A stretch of DNA of 64,000 nucleotides, from contig OX291543.1 in the NCBI GenBank assembly GCA_946406115.1, forward strand, positions 26,190,815 to 26,254,814. The letters are read 5' to 3'. This DNA is from Apoda limacodes. Lineage: Eukaryota; Arthropoda; Insecta; Lepidoptera; Limacodidae. The position numbers and the translations under genes are program-made. Shown here in pieces: positions 46,377 to 56,550 of this stretch (position 1 is its first letter; every line of letters begins with the position of its first letter). The notes under the pieces were generated by a model. It ran no database searches. It saw nothing but the letters and a program-made list of their open reading frames with translations, and was not told the DNA's origin.

Positions 46377-47010
46377 CTGGAGTACTCGCTTCAGTCGTGT
46401 CCAGCTTATCCTTCAATGAAAGTTATTTAAAATTTCATTCATGAATTCTGAACCATCCAAATTTTCTACTACAGAGTTTTACGTACGTAAGTTTATAAAA
46501 ATATATATTTTTACGAAAAAATAACACTTTTAAAAATACAAAAAAACTACACTTAACAACACAAATATGAAAAAATAATTTTCAAAAAAAAAAAAAATAA
46601 TCACACATTAAAATGTCATATCATAAGTGTCACACACTCGTCCTTAAAACAGATGTTGTCCGTTCCATCACTTAAGTTTTCCGCGGGAGCTTAAAGCTGT
46701 ACGTTCCGTTAGACGCGTGCACAGTGCAAAGCCGCATCGCGTTATCACCGCCAACGCGACAACAACAGAACTTGAGACTCGATCTCAATAATAACAAGAA
46801 AAGAAAACGGTCCAGTTTCAGCGAGGCTTCCGGATGACTCGCGACGGGGCGCGGGCGCATCTAGCCGTCTCGCTCACACTCAATGTGCTGTTTCGCTCTC
46901 TCGCTCTAACGGGACCACTGATTCTTGGGTTGAACGATAGTGCAGTGCTAGTCGCGATCGCGACGCCGCCCTGTCCACTAAAGCCTTCGCGATTACGTAT
47001 ATCGATAGTT
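46377..47010 (-). promoter_or_regulatory. CpG-rich island, candidate promoter with minus-strand first exon
   Basis: From about 46640 to 47000 the DNA is rich in CpG and complex, with 'gactcgcgacggggcgcggg', 'tttcgctctctcgctctaac' (GAGA-type) and 'gtcgcgatcgcgacgccgcc', unlike the kilobases on either side. On the minus strand a donor-like 'ctccag|gtagga' occurs with the exon's last base at 46377, so a non-coding first exon running leftward is possible; a TCAGT initiator on that strand lies near 46915-46922. Frames across the island on both strands (46672-46860 and 46834-47067) look like by-products of high GC. It could equally be an unrecognised transposon end. Direction of transcription is uncertain. 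Confidence 0.35.
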
Positions 47011-48030
47011 ACTTCTGTTTGCGATTATGCGAGTATAAAATCGACAGTTACTCACTTGATATTTTAAATTTAAATTACTTGTCGTAGAAAAGATAATTTT
47101 ACCGTTAAATCATTTGTATTTTATGTTGTTCATAGCGTCTTGTATATATGCAATTTTTAAATTAAATATTTAGTGGAATTTAACTTTAAAATTATTAATT
47201 TATGAATGTATAAACAGGACAGATTTTGTCAAAAAAATATAATTATTTAAAGAACATATTATGCGTTGATGTCTTTTGTATGAACTTATGAATGTTTCAG
47301 GCGAAGTTATAAGTTTCAAACAGGTCTGTTTGTATGATAACATAATTTAGATAAGAATGAAAAGTGTTTTCCGAATAAAAATCTTATTTTACTCAAGTAT
47401 TATTGTAGGAAACGTTTAAGGTTAACATAGCTGATCGAAATAGATCAAATATTTAAGAAATTGTTAAGTTATTAAAATTGTAGTTATTTGACATAACCTT
47501 ATGTGTCACAGGTATAAGGGTATAGGTTATAGGATTTACTTTAGAGCAAAAAGTTGTGGTATAAATTGGACCTTGTGTATGTTAGTGTACACACTAAACT
47601 CTGCTTAAACGCTTAACAAATTTGGTAGCTGAATCACTTAATATTTATGTTAAATCCTAAATCAGCAAGAGTTCTATGTAAGAAGTAAGTAGCAAGTTAA
47701 CTGTCGTCTAAAACAATCTTAGACGTTAGAAAAGTTGCTTAAATGGCAACTTAACGTGTATTTTATTTCTTAGGATTGGAGTGATCAAAAAAATTGTGTT
47801 ATAAAGCCGGGGTTAAAAAATTTATACTTATTTAGTTTATAAGCTGTAGGTATCTCTATAGGCCTACCCATCTATTTACAACGTTTAATAGCCAAACTGC
47901 TGGATTAATTCTCTTACAAATTATAGGGAAAAAACTTTATCTCTTATAAGAGGATCAAACAGGAGAATTTCGTCACTAGCCACTCGATTTTTTTGAGTGT
48001 ATATTAGTAAAAAACATAATTTGCATTTTA
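47011..48030. other. Unassigned AT-rich DNA
   Basis: No feature recognised. Confidence 0.45.
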
Positions 48031-48270
48031 TTTAAATTATAGTATTGGCCAATTTGCTACATCTTTTTTTTTAATCATCATTTAATCATAGGTACCTTTA
48101 TTAAAATTATGTTGGTATATATACATATGTACAAAATTGATGAACTTCGATACTAATCAATAATTTTAAATTATAGTGTTGGCCATTTTGCTACATCTTT
48201 TTTTTTAATAATTATTGTAACTTTATTAAAATGATACATATGTACAAAATTGATGAACTCCGATACTAAT
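48031..48270 (+). repeat. Near-tandem duplication, two copies
   Basis: Copy 1 is 48031-48157 and copy 2 is 48165-48270. Both start 'tttaaattatagt', continue 'gctacatctttttttttaat' and end 'acaaaattgatgaac' and 'cgatactaat'. Copy 2 lacks about 20 bp in the middle. Substitutions are few, so the duplication is fairly recent. Confidence 0.85.
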
Positions 48271-48540
48271 GATATAAAACTTGTCACGTTGAAGTATTTT
48301 TTTATTGAAGGATTTTTGTTGTTAATTTTGCTATAACTAGCTAGTAGAGCTGCAGCACGAAGATTAGAACAACGTCTGCCAGGCCAGCTAGTATTTTATA
48401 AAGAAAAAGTACCTAAAACAAAAAAAAAATGGTGTTTACTCTTTAAGAAACGACTTGTATTTATTGTAGACTTTAGTAAGAAAAAGGATGACTAAAAGGG
48501 TCAAGGTTAAATACACCTTAGACACAGCTGCTGTATATAT

Positions 48541-48795
48541 TGATCGGGTGCTTTTACTAAACCATTGCCATCGGTTCTTCAACCAGAATATTCTTCGTCA
48601 GATGGGGGCATTTCTCTTTTCCAAGATTTTGTCCTGTATGATCGACTCTCTCGTGATCCAGTTGATAGAAAGGCGCCTGCTAGGCAGGGCGTGGATTTTA
48701 TCTCCACGCAGGAGAAACAGTTATCTGACGAACATTTATTTGTGGTTGCCTTGATTCTGGGTATTTGCCATGTAGATACAATATATACCTCATAA
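48541..48795 (+). other. Possible coding fragment
   Basis: A frame with no ATG, open from a TGA at 48541 to a stop at 48793-48795, contains 'LPSVLQPEYSSSDGGISLFQ' and 'DRLSRDPVDRKAPARQ', a composition more protein-like than its surroundings. It runs directly into a LINE-type 3' sequence at 48770, so it may be residual coding sequence of a mobile element. I recognise no domain. The opposite strand is also open (48579-48902). Confidence 0.3.
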
Positions 48796-48905
48796 GACGT
48801 ATGCAAAGTCCACAATTCGCACCGGGCCCATTGATGAACTATACCTAAATGGCCTACGTTCAAGGTGAGGATAGGCCGTGGCCTAACAGCGGGGCTTACC
48901 AAAAG
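48770..48905 (+). repeat. LINE 3' end fragment
   Basis: 'cgtatgcaaagtccacaatt', 'cgcaccgggcccattg', 'ggcctacgttcaaggtgagg' and 'ggccgtggcctaacagcggg'. This parallels the 3' region of lepidopteran RTE-like LINEs, where '(a)tccgcactgggcc..cgtggtgga' precedes '..cccagcagtggg'. Confidence 0.6.
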
Positions 48906-50385
48906 GATTTGCGTATAGGTAATATTACGTCAATACCATAGGTGATCTGCTGAACTTCTAAGCACCTTGTCCTTCTGTTTTTCTGTGGGGAAGACACAGT
49001 ATATACTACCACGACGATAAACTATCAACCTATCAATTGAAACCGTAATTCTTTTAAAACCGGAATTATTGAATTCATTTTAGCGGTCAAGCTTATCATT
49101 TACCCTATCTCACACATAATAAATAATGTTGCATAAATAATAGGTATTGCTTATTTAATAAGATGGTTTTTTCTTAACCAAACAGTAAAACGAGAATTTC
49201 AGACCCTAAGGGCGCTTGCGAAGGAACAGAGGACGCCTTATTAAAATGCAATAAAAGTCGTGAGATATAATCGATTTTCACATGAATTGGTCAAAATTCT
49301 ACACGCATCTGAGACACACACTGCTTCAGCCTTTAATACAAATAGTACTTCTAGAATAAATCTTAATACCAGCAATACAAAAATCGCACTAGGGTTTTGC
49401 GATTCCTTTTTATCTTCTTGGTGAAATGTTTCAATGCACGAAGCAATATCACAAACCTTAAAGTAATACACGTTAGTTAGTAGGCTTCCGAAGCTCCTCA
49501 ATATCAAGCAGGTTGTAACGCCTTAGGAGTTTAAAAATTACATTGAACCAATGTTTAAATAAAAACGTGGCAACATGATAAAGTTATCTAAAATTTTTAA
49601 TTTTTTTTTATCTTTTTCTTATTTCATTTTCTTTATTGCACATTAAAAATAGCATAACACAATGAAAAAATTAAAAAACTATTCATATAGACGGTCTTAT
49701 CGCTAAAGATAACCTTCGTTTCCTATGATCCATTATTTAATGACCTACATTATATTAATCTGTGTCATAATAACTATAATACCAAACACCTGTGTCATAA
49801 TTTTTTTTAAATTCATTATGCGATTATTATGATTTTTTATCGTTTCATTTCGATCTGTTTGTCTATGCAATCTAAAAAGGACAAAAAATATGCAGGCACT
49901 TGTGCGAACAAAGCGATATTTTCCTGTCACTCTGTCTGTTTTCTGCAGCAGTAACTCGCATTGCTAACAAGTTAACAACATCAGTCAAAGCAAAATAATT
50001 TAATTTTTCTATTTTCTTTTGTATATTAGATGGGCTTCATGTTGCGGGTGTAGATAAAGTGTTTGCAACTGTACAAAATTAGATATTAAAACGCTTGTGT
50101 TTTAAAACCCTTCATTAAACAGTAGTACCATAAATAACTATTGCTCATCGTGTCAACTTGGTTTCTACTTTTTCTTTTGAATAATTAAATGAAGAGGATT
50201 GTCAATGATTGCTGTATTTATATTTCATTCACAAATATATGGGTTTTCTATTGAACGGTTTTGATACAGAATAATAATGTCCCATGTAAATAAGTTGAGA
50301 TTTCAATAATAAAAACTAGAAATCTTGGACACTGTAATAAAAAAAAAAACAGACACCACCTAAATATTTAAAATAAAAAATACTT
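48906..50385. other. Unassigned AT-rich DNA
   Basis: Frames at 49241-49507 and 49745-49930 (minus) have no motif. Nothing else seen. Confidence 0.4.
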
Positions 50386-50540
50386 TTTATTCACAAAGAC
50401 CGTGTGTCTCACGAAGCTTAAAGTGCAGTTCTGAAATTACGGAGCTCATTATGTTAAAATCAACACCGCCGTAACTCATCATTATGCGTCAAAACTTTAC
50501 AAAAAATAAAATCAGCTTACATACTTGCCGCGGCATCCAT
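50386..50540 (-). other. Possible two-exon mini-gene or last exons
   Basis: On the minus strand a well-placed ATG (50540, context 'caaaatgg') starts 16 nt reading MDAAA, followed by donor 'ggcaa|gtatgt' at 50524, a 94-bp intron ending 'gtaatttcag' at 50431, and a second exon that continues in frame and stops at 50387-50389. Spliced length is only 19 residues, ending 'KLHFKLRETHGLCE'. The stop overlaps an AATAAA poly(A) signal (50391-50386). The signals are seen; that they form a gene is a guess, and the small size argues against it. Confidence 0.2.
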
Positions 50541-51070
50541 TTTGAATAAGTATTTTTTTTACTTTAGTTAGCTTTTGATGAAAAATATTTAATTGGTATA
50601 AAAAAGAAAAATATGTATGTAGTTAGTTAATTTCTGATAACTGAGTTTATAATCATCGAGTCATAAGAAATGTAAATATAATATTTAATACCTACAGAAT
50701 AAACATACATAAAAGTCAATAAATCAAAACACACTAATTAATAATTCATTATTAATATGTAGATAAACCTGTTCAAAAATAAATGATGCTTTATGGTCAC
50801 CTTGTTAACATTTTTTTCAATACTACAAATTCAAAATACCTCAGTAATTGAAACTCATTCTGCCGTTTGGATGGTACGAGGAAATAAAGAAATACCACAA
50901 ACATACACAGATACACGTGAAAAATATAACTCTTCCAGTTGGGTAAGAAAGGGAGCTATATTAATAAATTTATTAAATTAAACCAATTATTGTAATAAGT
51001 CGAAACAGTCGTTATACTATTATTGTAACTGCATCTGTACAAACTGTAATTTTATGTTATGAAGTTCGTA
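50541..51070. other. Unassigned DNA
   Basis: A 62-codon plus-strand frame at 50793-50981 has no recognisable domain. Confidence 0.35.
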
Positions 51071-51074
51071 TCAA

Positions 51075-52372
51075 CCACTTCCTATCAAACATTTATCTGA
51101 TGCCAGTACCTCCAAATTTTATTTGTAGAGAAGATGGATCCTATGCGGTTTGCGAAAGGAAAGCTGAAATAAAAAGCTCACATTTAGAAAAATTTAGGAA
51201 AAGATTAATACTTTGGAATTTTTCGATAACTTCTAAAAGATCATTTTTACATCGTTTACTGTAGCTCCTAGGGTACCGTCATCTAAATACCAGATATTAA
51301 ATTTAGATTTTAATTGTTTAATGATAGGGTAAAATCCTAAGCTAAATAGAGCCGGACCTAAACGATCGCCTTGTTGGACGCCGACTGCAGATTCAATAAC
51401 TTTGCCAAACATACGGATATATTTCTTTTAGGTTTGTAAGCACTTGGGCCAACAAGGATTTTCTGTCTAAACAGTTAAAAGCATTTCTTACATCGATTTT
51501 TAATAAAACGTCTGCTTTCTCATTTGAGAGAAGGCTACGGATTGAATGTACAGCTGCTTCGCCGCCTTCCAAAACCTACCTGAATATGTTGAAATTTTTT
51601 TTAAGGTCAAACAAATGTATTTACAGACTAATTTTAAGGTAAGTCGGTGAAAAGTGTTTCCGATGGCGATAGGCCGAATTTCACCATTTTTTTTGTTAAA
51701 GGCACAAAGCCTTGCACCAAAAAAAATAGAAGTGATATGATCATTCATTTTTCCAGATAATATGAAATTACAAAGTTTAGTAATGTGTTTTAATAATATT
51801 CTACCAGCATCACCGGCAGAGACGCTGATCAAATCTTTCAGGTGTTGAGGAGTTATTCCGTCGATGCCACCGGTAGAGCCATTTGGGAAGGACATAATGG
51901 TATCATATGTGTCTTTTTCCTCAATTTGTAAAACATTTGTAAAACTCGGTATAGGGGTGATTAAACAAAAGAAGTTGGATGTAACGGATCCTTTCAACGT
52001 AGGCCTTCAAGTGTCTCATCATTGTGAGGAGCAAGAGTCAGGACACTCTTAAAATTCGAGGGGCGATTCGTAAATGGCCTTCTTCAACGTTGCTTTATAA
52101 ACGAAATTGGACTTGGAGCAATTATTTTTGTTGTCAAAATTATTATTGAGATCAAGAACTAAATTTGGATTAGATGAATTATCTTTTAAAAGCGTTGACA
52201 ATGATTTTTTGAAATCTGTTTTTTTAACATGAAGATGGGTATAACCAAATGTAAATAGATTTTTCCAACTCTTTTCGGTGTTCAAAAGACAATCTTGGAT
52301 GGTTGACGAGAGAGACTTAGCTAGAGAAACTCTTGCTCCTCTAGGAATCCGTTTGATTATAAGAACCCTGCG
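51075..52372 (-). pseudogene. Frameshifted non-LTR reverse transcriptase
   Basis: Read on the minus strand this is one decayed reverse transcriptase gene. In order: an N-terminal part 'RIPRGARVSLAKSLSSTI' and 'SWKNLFTFGYTHLHV' (52.1-52.37 kb); 'APHNDETLEGLR' (about 52.02 kb); the fingers motif 'GGIDGITPQHLKDL' and 'KKNGEIRPIAIGNTF' (51.6-51.9 kb); motif A 'KIDVRNAFNCLDR' (Asp codon 51492-51494); motif B 'GVQQGDRLGPALFSL' (about 51.37 kb); catalytic motif C 'WYLDDGTLG' (YLDD at 51278-51289); and the trailing 'FSKCELF' (about 51.17 kb). All three frames are used: I count at least five shifts or stops, with two shifts within about 30 bp near 51.57 kb. The catalytic Asp residues survive in the conceptual reading, but the gene is dead. 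No endonuclease or LTR is visible. A 71-codon minus-strand frame just upstream (52384-52599) may be the element's 5' part. Clade not resolved. Confidence 0.9.
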
Positions 52373-53160
52373 GCAAAATTAACTTAAGTTAGAAAAGAAT
52401 GTTTGATCAAGTTGAACATTGAAGGCATTTCGCGGTGGTAAAACTCTATACACTGTGGGCTGTTAAGATGACAAAGCCGGATAATGAATTCGCGAGATAT
52501 GTATTTGAAGTCCTCTTTTACCTTTAAAGGCCCAGCCATCAGTACACTGCTCACAGTAAAGGTATTCCGGTTGCGATTAAGTAGAGGTAGCCATTTCATT
52601 TTTTACTTTTCACTTCAGGAAGAAGTTGGTAGAATTTATAAAAAATTAATATAGTCAAAATTATCATAAGCTTAAAAAAGATATAGAAAATAAATATTTC
52701 GAACGAAAATTATAAAACTTGTCACAAATTGTTGACAGATGAGCAGAGGTACGTACAAGACCCGTTGTTGCGATAAAAATCTGAGATAAGTTATATCACA
52801 TATCTTGCACTTTTTTCGTTTGCAGATGGTTTGCAGCTTGTCTTGTTGAGCAGTTATTGATGTCAATTTCGCTTCTGAACGCCACGCGCCTTGATTGATT
52901 TAGATGATATAAATAGAAATTCGTGATTCTGGATTTTTTGAAGTGTCGAATACGGTTGCTATGCAACAACCGAGCAAATAACAAATCTCTTGAAGATTTT
53001 TTGGAGAATATTCATTAAACACTTGAAATGTAGCAATAGAACAGCTTTCAAATAATAGATATGATGAATTACGAAAAGCCGAAAATTATAGTATCATATA
53101 GTTGTAAAATAATAAAATATTGCAAAATAAATAATAGCTGGTACTGAATCACATACACAG
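52373..53160. other. Upstream flank of the reverse transcriptase
   Basis: The 52384-52599 minus-strand frame ('KVKEDFKYISREFIIRLCHL' within) may belong to the same element but matches nothing I recognise. 'ttgccgcag' just before the RT block looks like a splice acceptor. Beyond 52.6 kb there is no clear element end. Confidence 0.35.
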
Positions 53161-53164
53161 TTTT

Positions 53165-53285
53165 TTTTTTTTTTTAATAGTGACTTATATACACTAAGGT
53201 GAGAAACAAGCCAACGGTTTACCTGGTGGTAAGCGGTCACCGCCTGCCTGTGGCGTTTGCAACACCAGCGGCATCTTTAAAAATC
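53165..53285 (-). repeat. Repeat G copy, minus orientation
   Basis: A T-run at 53161-53175 (poly(A) on the minus strand) is followed by 'gtgagaaacaagccaacggt', 'ggtggtaagcggtcaccgcc' and 'gtggcgtttgcaacaccagc'. The terminal A-tract supports retroposition of this family. Confidence 0.75.
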
Positions 53286-54100
53286 ATATCTTGCTTAAAA
53301 ATTAAGGTAATCGAAAGTATCATGTATTTAATAATAGTCTATGTTTCATGTAACAAGTTTTTCATTTAGGATTTTACTACAAAATCAAAATTAGAAAACC
53401 TTGTGCCAGGAAAATATTGCATAAAAATCAATATAATGCGACATTGTCATGTAAAATTTATTTTTAAAACTATATATCTACCCATATATGGAAAATTAAA
53501 GTTCTCTATAAATTTTTGTTAACGAATGCTTAAAAAAAACTCACAAGTGTCTCTTGTATGTGAAAGCTCGCACCTCGTAACTTATGATTTTCATCTTTTT
53601 CTCGTGTAATAATAAATTGGGTCAAATTATCCTGAATGGAGTGAACCAAAAATCACGCGTTGCGGTTTAATAAACGTCATTATCTGTTCGTATTCAGCTA
53701 TCTGGTGGCAGCGATCAGTCAAGGCAGCACGCAAATATCATGACAGCTCTAAAATGTATCTCAGTCCGATTTTTAGTTCAATATTTTGAACGATTTTCTT
53801 TAAAATCAAAATTTTACATGTGTTACTCGTGGCTAAAAGTTATTTAAGTCTTGAAACCAATAACATACAATGTGTATTTTTGTTTCTTTTAGTTAGTTAT
53901 TTGTTTTAAATAAATGATTTGCTTAAAATATTAATTTTTGATGCATGTTGGACATAATGCAACATTTGTGTAAGTAGTTTGAAAATCAATGAAATTATAT
54001 TTTTTAACCAAAAACAACCATAGACATTTACTTAAGCAGTATTTTTTGTCCTCTTAAATTAAATATTTTAGTGAATCAAAATACTGAATAATATTGGTTT
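53286..54100. other. Unassigned AT-rich DNA
   Basis: No feature recognised. Confidence 0.4.
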
Positions 54101-54102
54101 CA

Positions 54103-54262
54103 GGGAGCTTATTGGGAATAGTTTCGAGCTTTTCGGACTCTGGAATCCGAGACAAAAATGTATGGCAGTCTGACTTACCTCTCGAAATCCGTAAATGCAA
54201 TTGCATACATGTCTCTTCCATTCCAGAGTCCGAATAGCTTGAGACTTTTCCTAATAAGCTGC
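54103..54262. repeat. Bulged inverted repeat, about 160 bp
   Basis: The left arm 'agcttattgggaatagtttc', 'gagcttttcggactctggaa', 'tccgagac' pairs with the right arm 'gtctcttccattccagagtc', 'cgaatagcttgagacttttc', 'ctaataagct', with about ten mismatches and small bulges; pairing continues inward with 'atgtatggc' and 'gcatacat'. The resulting hairpin would have a stem of about 65 bp and a loop of about 30. The 110-codon minus-strand frame at 54054-54386 crosses it and is not supported as a gene. Confidence 0.7.
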
Positions 54263-54413
54263 TTGTATAGTTCCAGTAAATATCTTCTGAAGGTGTATAG
54301 TGGCCATTTAGGTTATAAGATATATGGATAAAAACACCCTGTTGACTTAGTATAGCATATTCAAAATCAAAGCTGTGTATGTTCAATCACTGAAATGAAA
54401 CACTAAATTGATG

Positions 54414-54785
54414 TTTTTGAAGTGAAAAATTCTTTAACGGCGCTGTTCACTTTTTTTGTGTTGGGTAAAAACTGTTAAACTCGCGTCAGGTCACGTGTCC
54501 TGATCGAAAATTCGTAAAATGTCACTCGCGTTAGGACACGTGACCTTTATTTACATTAGGTTAGTTTTTATTTTTAGTATATGGCGATTATGAGTAGTAC
54601 AGGGAGGTTGGATATGGGATTTTAATTCTATGACAGATTGAGCTGTCGAATATACAACGTCAAAAAAGTAAATAAACAAAAGTTATTATTTTTAATAAAT
54701 AAATATGGATAAGAAGTGATGGGAAGTAAATTGCGAGTATGTTTTCACTTCTGCCGGCACTCCCGGAGTGCAACCCGTTTTTTTT
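54414..54785 (+). repeat. Dispersed repeat A, copy 2
   Basis: Matches 5209-5604 end to end: 'tttttgaagtgaaaaattct', 'ctcgcgtcaggtcacgtgtc', 'tatggcgattatgagtagta', 'cttctgccggcactcccgga', 'gtgcaacccgtttttttt'. Copy 2 is slightly shorter, mainly in the AT-rich part before 'aataaataaatatgg'. Its CACGTG appears twice ('gtcacgtgtcc' and 'gacacgtgacc'). Confidence 0.8.
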
Positions 54786-55039
54786 CCCATTTTACACTGG
54801 TAAAACAATGTGCCAATAAAGTTCTTTATTGCTATGTTCAAACTGACATAGTTCCAGCTTCATTTGCTTTTGTTAAATTTGTTATTTTTTATACAGGAGC
54901 TATGAAACTTAAATACTACAGCTCTGCTTGAAATTTATTGTCGAATTGACAATGTTAAGTTGTTAGGGTAACTAAAGACACATTGAGATTAGGTACCAAA
55001 ATATTTTGTTTTTCACACAAACAACCACGACGTTTATTA

Positions 55040-55300
55040 ATAACAGAAATCTTAATAATATTATAAATGTAAAAGTATTTCTGGATGAATGTTTGTTACT
55101 TAATCACGCTTCAACCACTGGATTGATCTAGTTGAAACTTGGCGCTCGTATAGATTAGATCCTGGAATTGGACATAGGCTACTACTTTAACTATAACCGA
55201 GCTTAACTCAACTATAGCTATAGCTTGCTATAGGAAACTTCATTAGTTTTATTAAGGAGCTTTACGCGGATAACCAAATTAAGGGCAAGCGGACAAAATA
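55040..55300 (-). repeat. 'aacagacagaca' family relative, minus orientation
   Basis: On the minus strand: 'gtccgcttgcccttaatttg', 'gttatccgcgtaaag', 'aagtagtagcctatgtccaa' and 'ttccaggatctaatctatac', ending 'tttataatattattaa'. It lies between A2 and E2. Confidence 0.75.
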
Positions 55301-55315
55301 TGACGTATTAATAAT

Positions 55316-55795
55316 TACTTACACCACACCTGCTCGAAAGGAACCATCATGAATATTTAAAAGCACAGTTGAACGTGCCTCTTTGCGGAGATGTTTTATT
55401 ACTGACCTACTGGGCGGGACGGAAACGAAATTTTCTAACATATACGACAGAAAGGAAAATCTATGCACCGCGTTCTAATTTTGACAACATAATCTGTGGT
55501 AATATATATAAACTATATTTTCTATTAATAACTTAATTGTTCCAAAAATGTTACTGGCCACTTGCATTTTATTTTTTATTTAGAATAAATTTTGATGTTG
55601 AAGCTAGTGCAAAGCGTGATGAAATTTCTTTCAACAATTGTGATAATTTTAATATAAATTTTAATTTAAAATCTTATTTATACATTCCAATTTATTATCT
55701 TTTATTTTCTCGTAGGTGTTGTATGTATTTAAATCAAATTACTTCCTCGTCAGTCATCAGTCACTTTCACCTCTAGGTGAACAAGGTACTATTCC
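55316..55795 (+). repeat. Dispersed repeat E, copy 2
   Basis: Collinear with 6765-7300: 'gaaaggaaccatcatgaata', 'gcctctttgcggagat', 'actggccacttgcattttat', 'gctagtgcaaagcgtgatga', 'tctcgtaggtgttgtatgta', 'cactttcacctctaggtgaa'. The 79-codon frame at 55537-55776 runs along it but is not conserved in copy 1. Confidence 0.75.
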
Positions 55796-56470
55796 TGATT
55801 TCTAAGTCTTACTTTGAGGTCTACAACATGCTATTCAGACATTTAAAAATTAATAATTAATGACTATCGTTTAATTTTCTTATGAATTTGGTTTTTATTA
55901 TGAATTTGCAACTTTGTCGTAAAAATAAAATAAACTTTGTCATAACTGCAAAGTTTGGTTTGTTTTTGCTGAAAAATAAGTTTTTTAAGACAAAAAAGTA
56001 CACTATGTCCTTATATTAAAGTTATCTAGTTAGAATGACAAGTGACAACGTTATCATTTTGCTGTAACAAACTTTGTCATAAAAGTGATGTCAATTATGC
56101 TATTACTGCAAAGATAAAAAAATGCTGCAACAATCTTTATCATGAAATCACTATCAGTTATATTTTTACATTACCAAACTTCTTACTACTTCTTAGTAAC
56201 AATAAAAACGTTGTTTTTAAGTATTGACTATGGTTGGTCATAAAGTTTTTCTTGTTAGTATGATATTATTTTTTTTCTCAGTCTAGTTACTGTGTTTGCT
56301 TTTATACATATTTTAATCTGACTAAAAAAGGTAAAACTTACTATTGTGACAAAACATATTATTATATGTTTGTTTATCTAAATATAGCTCACATGCTAAA
56401 TCGTTATATTATGTCAATGTGTTTTTTATGCACTGCAATAAACATAAAAATATTTTTCTATACATTTTAG
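55796..56470. other. Unassigned AT-rich DNA
   Basis: Direct, diverged repeats of 'aaactttgtcataa' occur near 55930 and 56067. No gene seen. Confidence 0.4.
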
Positions 56471-56550
56471 CGGCCCGAGTTTTTCTCGCCTCTTTTACAC
56501 TTTTACATAAAATTGCATCGATAGCGTGGAAATTTAAGACGTTGGCATTG
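56471..56550 (+). other. Possible 80-bp internal exon
   Basis: A good acceptor ('ttctatacattttag|cggcc', with a T-rich tract) and a consensus donor ('gcattg|gtaagtatt' at 56551) bound 80 bp in which only one frame is open. It reads 'ARVFLASFTLLHKIASIAWK' then 'FKTLAL', hydrophobic and helix-like. Entry phase would be 2 bases of a split codon, exit phase 0. I recognise no family, and no neighbouring exon was found. An open frame of 26 codons is not rare by chance; the combination with two strong splice signals is what makes it notable. Confidence 0.3.

Noticed and set aside
46480..46491. 12-bp plus-strand micro-exon between 'ctactacag' and 'gtaagt'
   Set aside because: Both signals exist, but a 12-bp exon without neighbours cannot be supported.
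46672..47067. Two opposite-strand frames in the CpG-rich island
   Set aside because: High GC content lowers stop frequency on both strands; neither has a motif.
54054..54386. 110-codon minus-strand frame
   Set aside because: It crosses an imperfect hairpin, so its two halves encode inverted copies of the same DNA; no recognisable domain.
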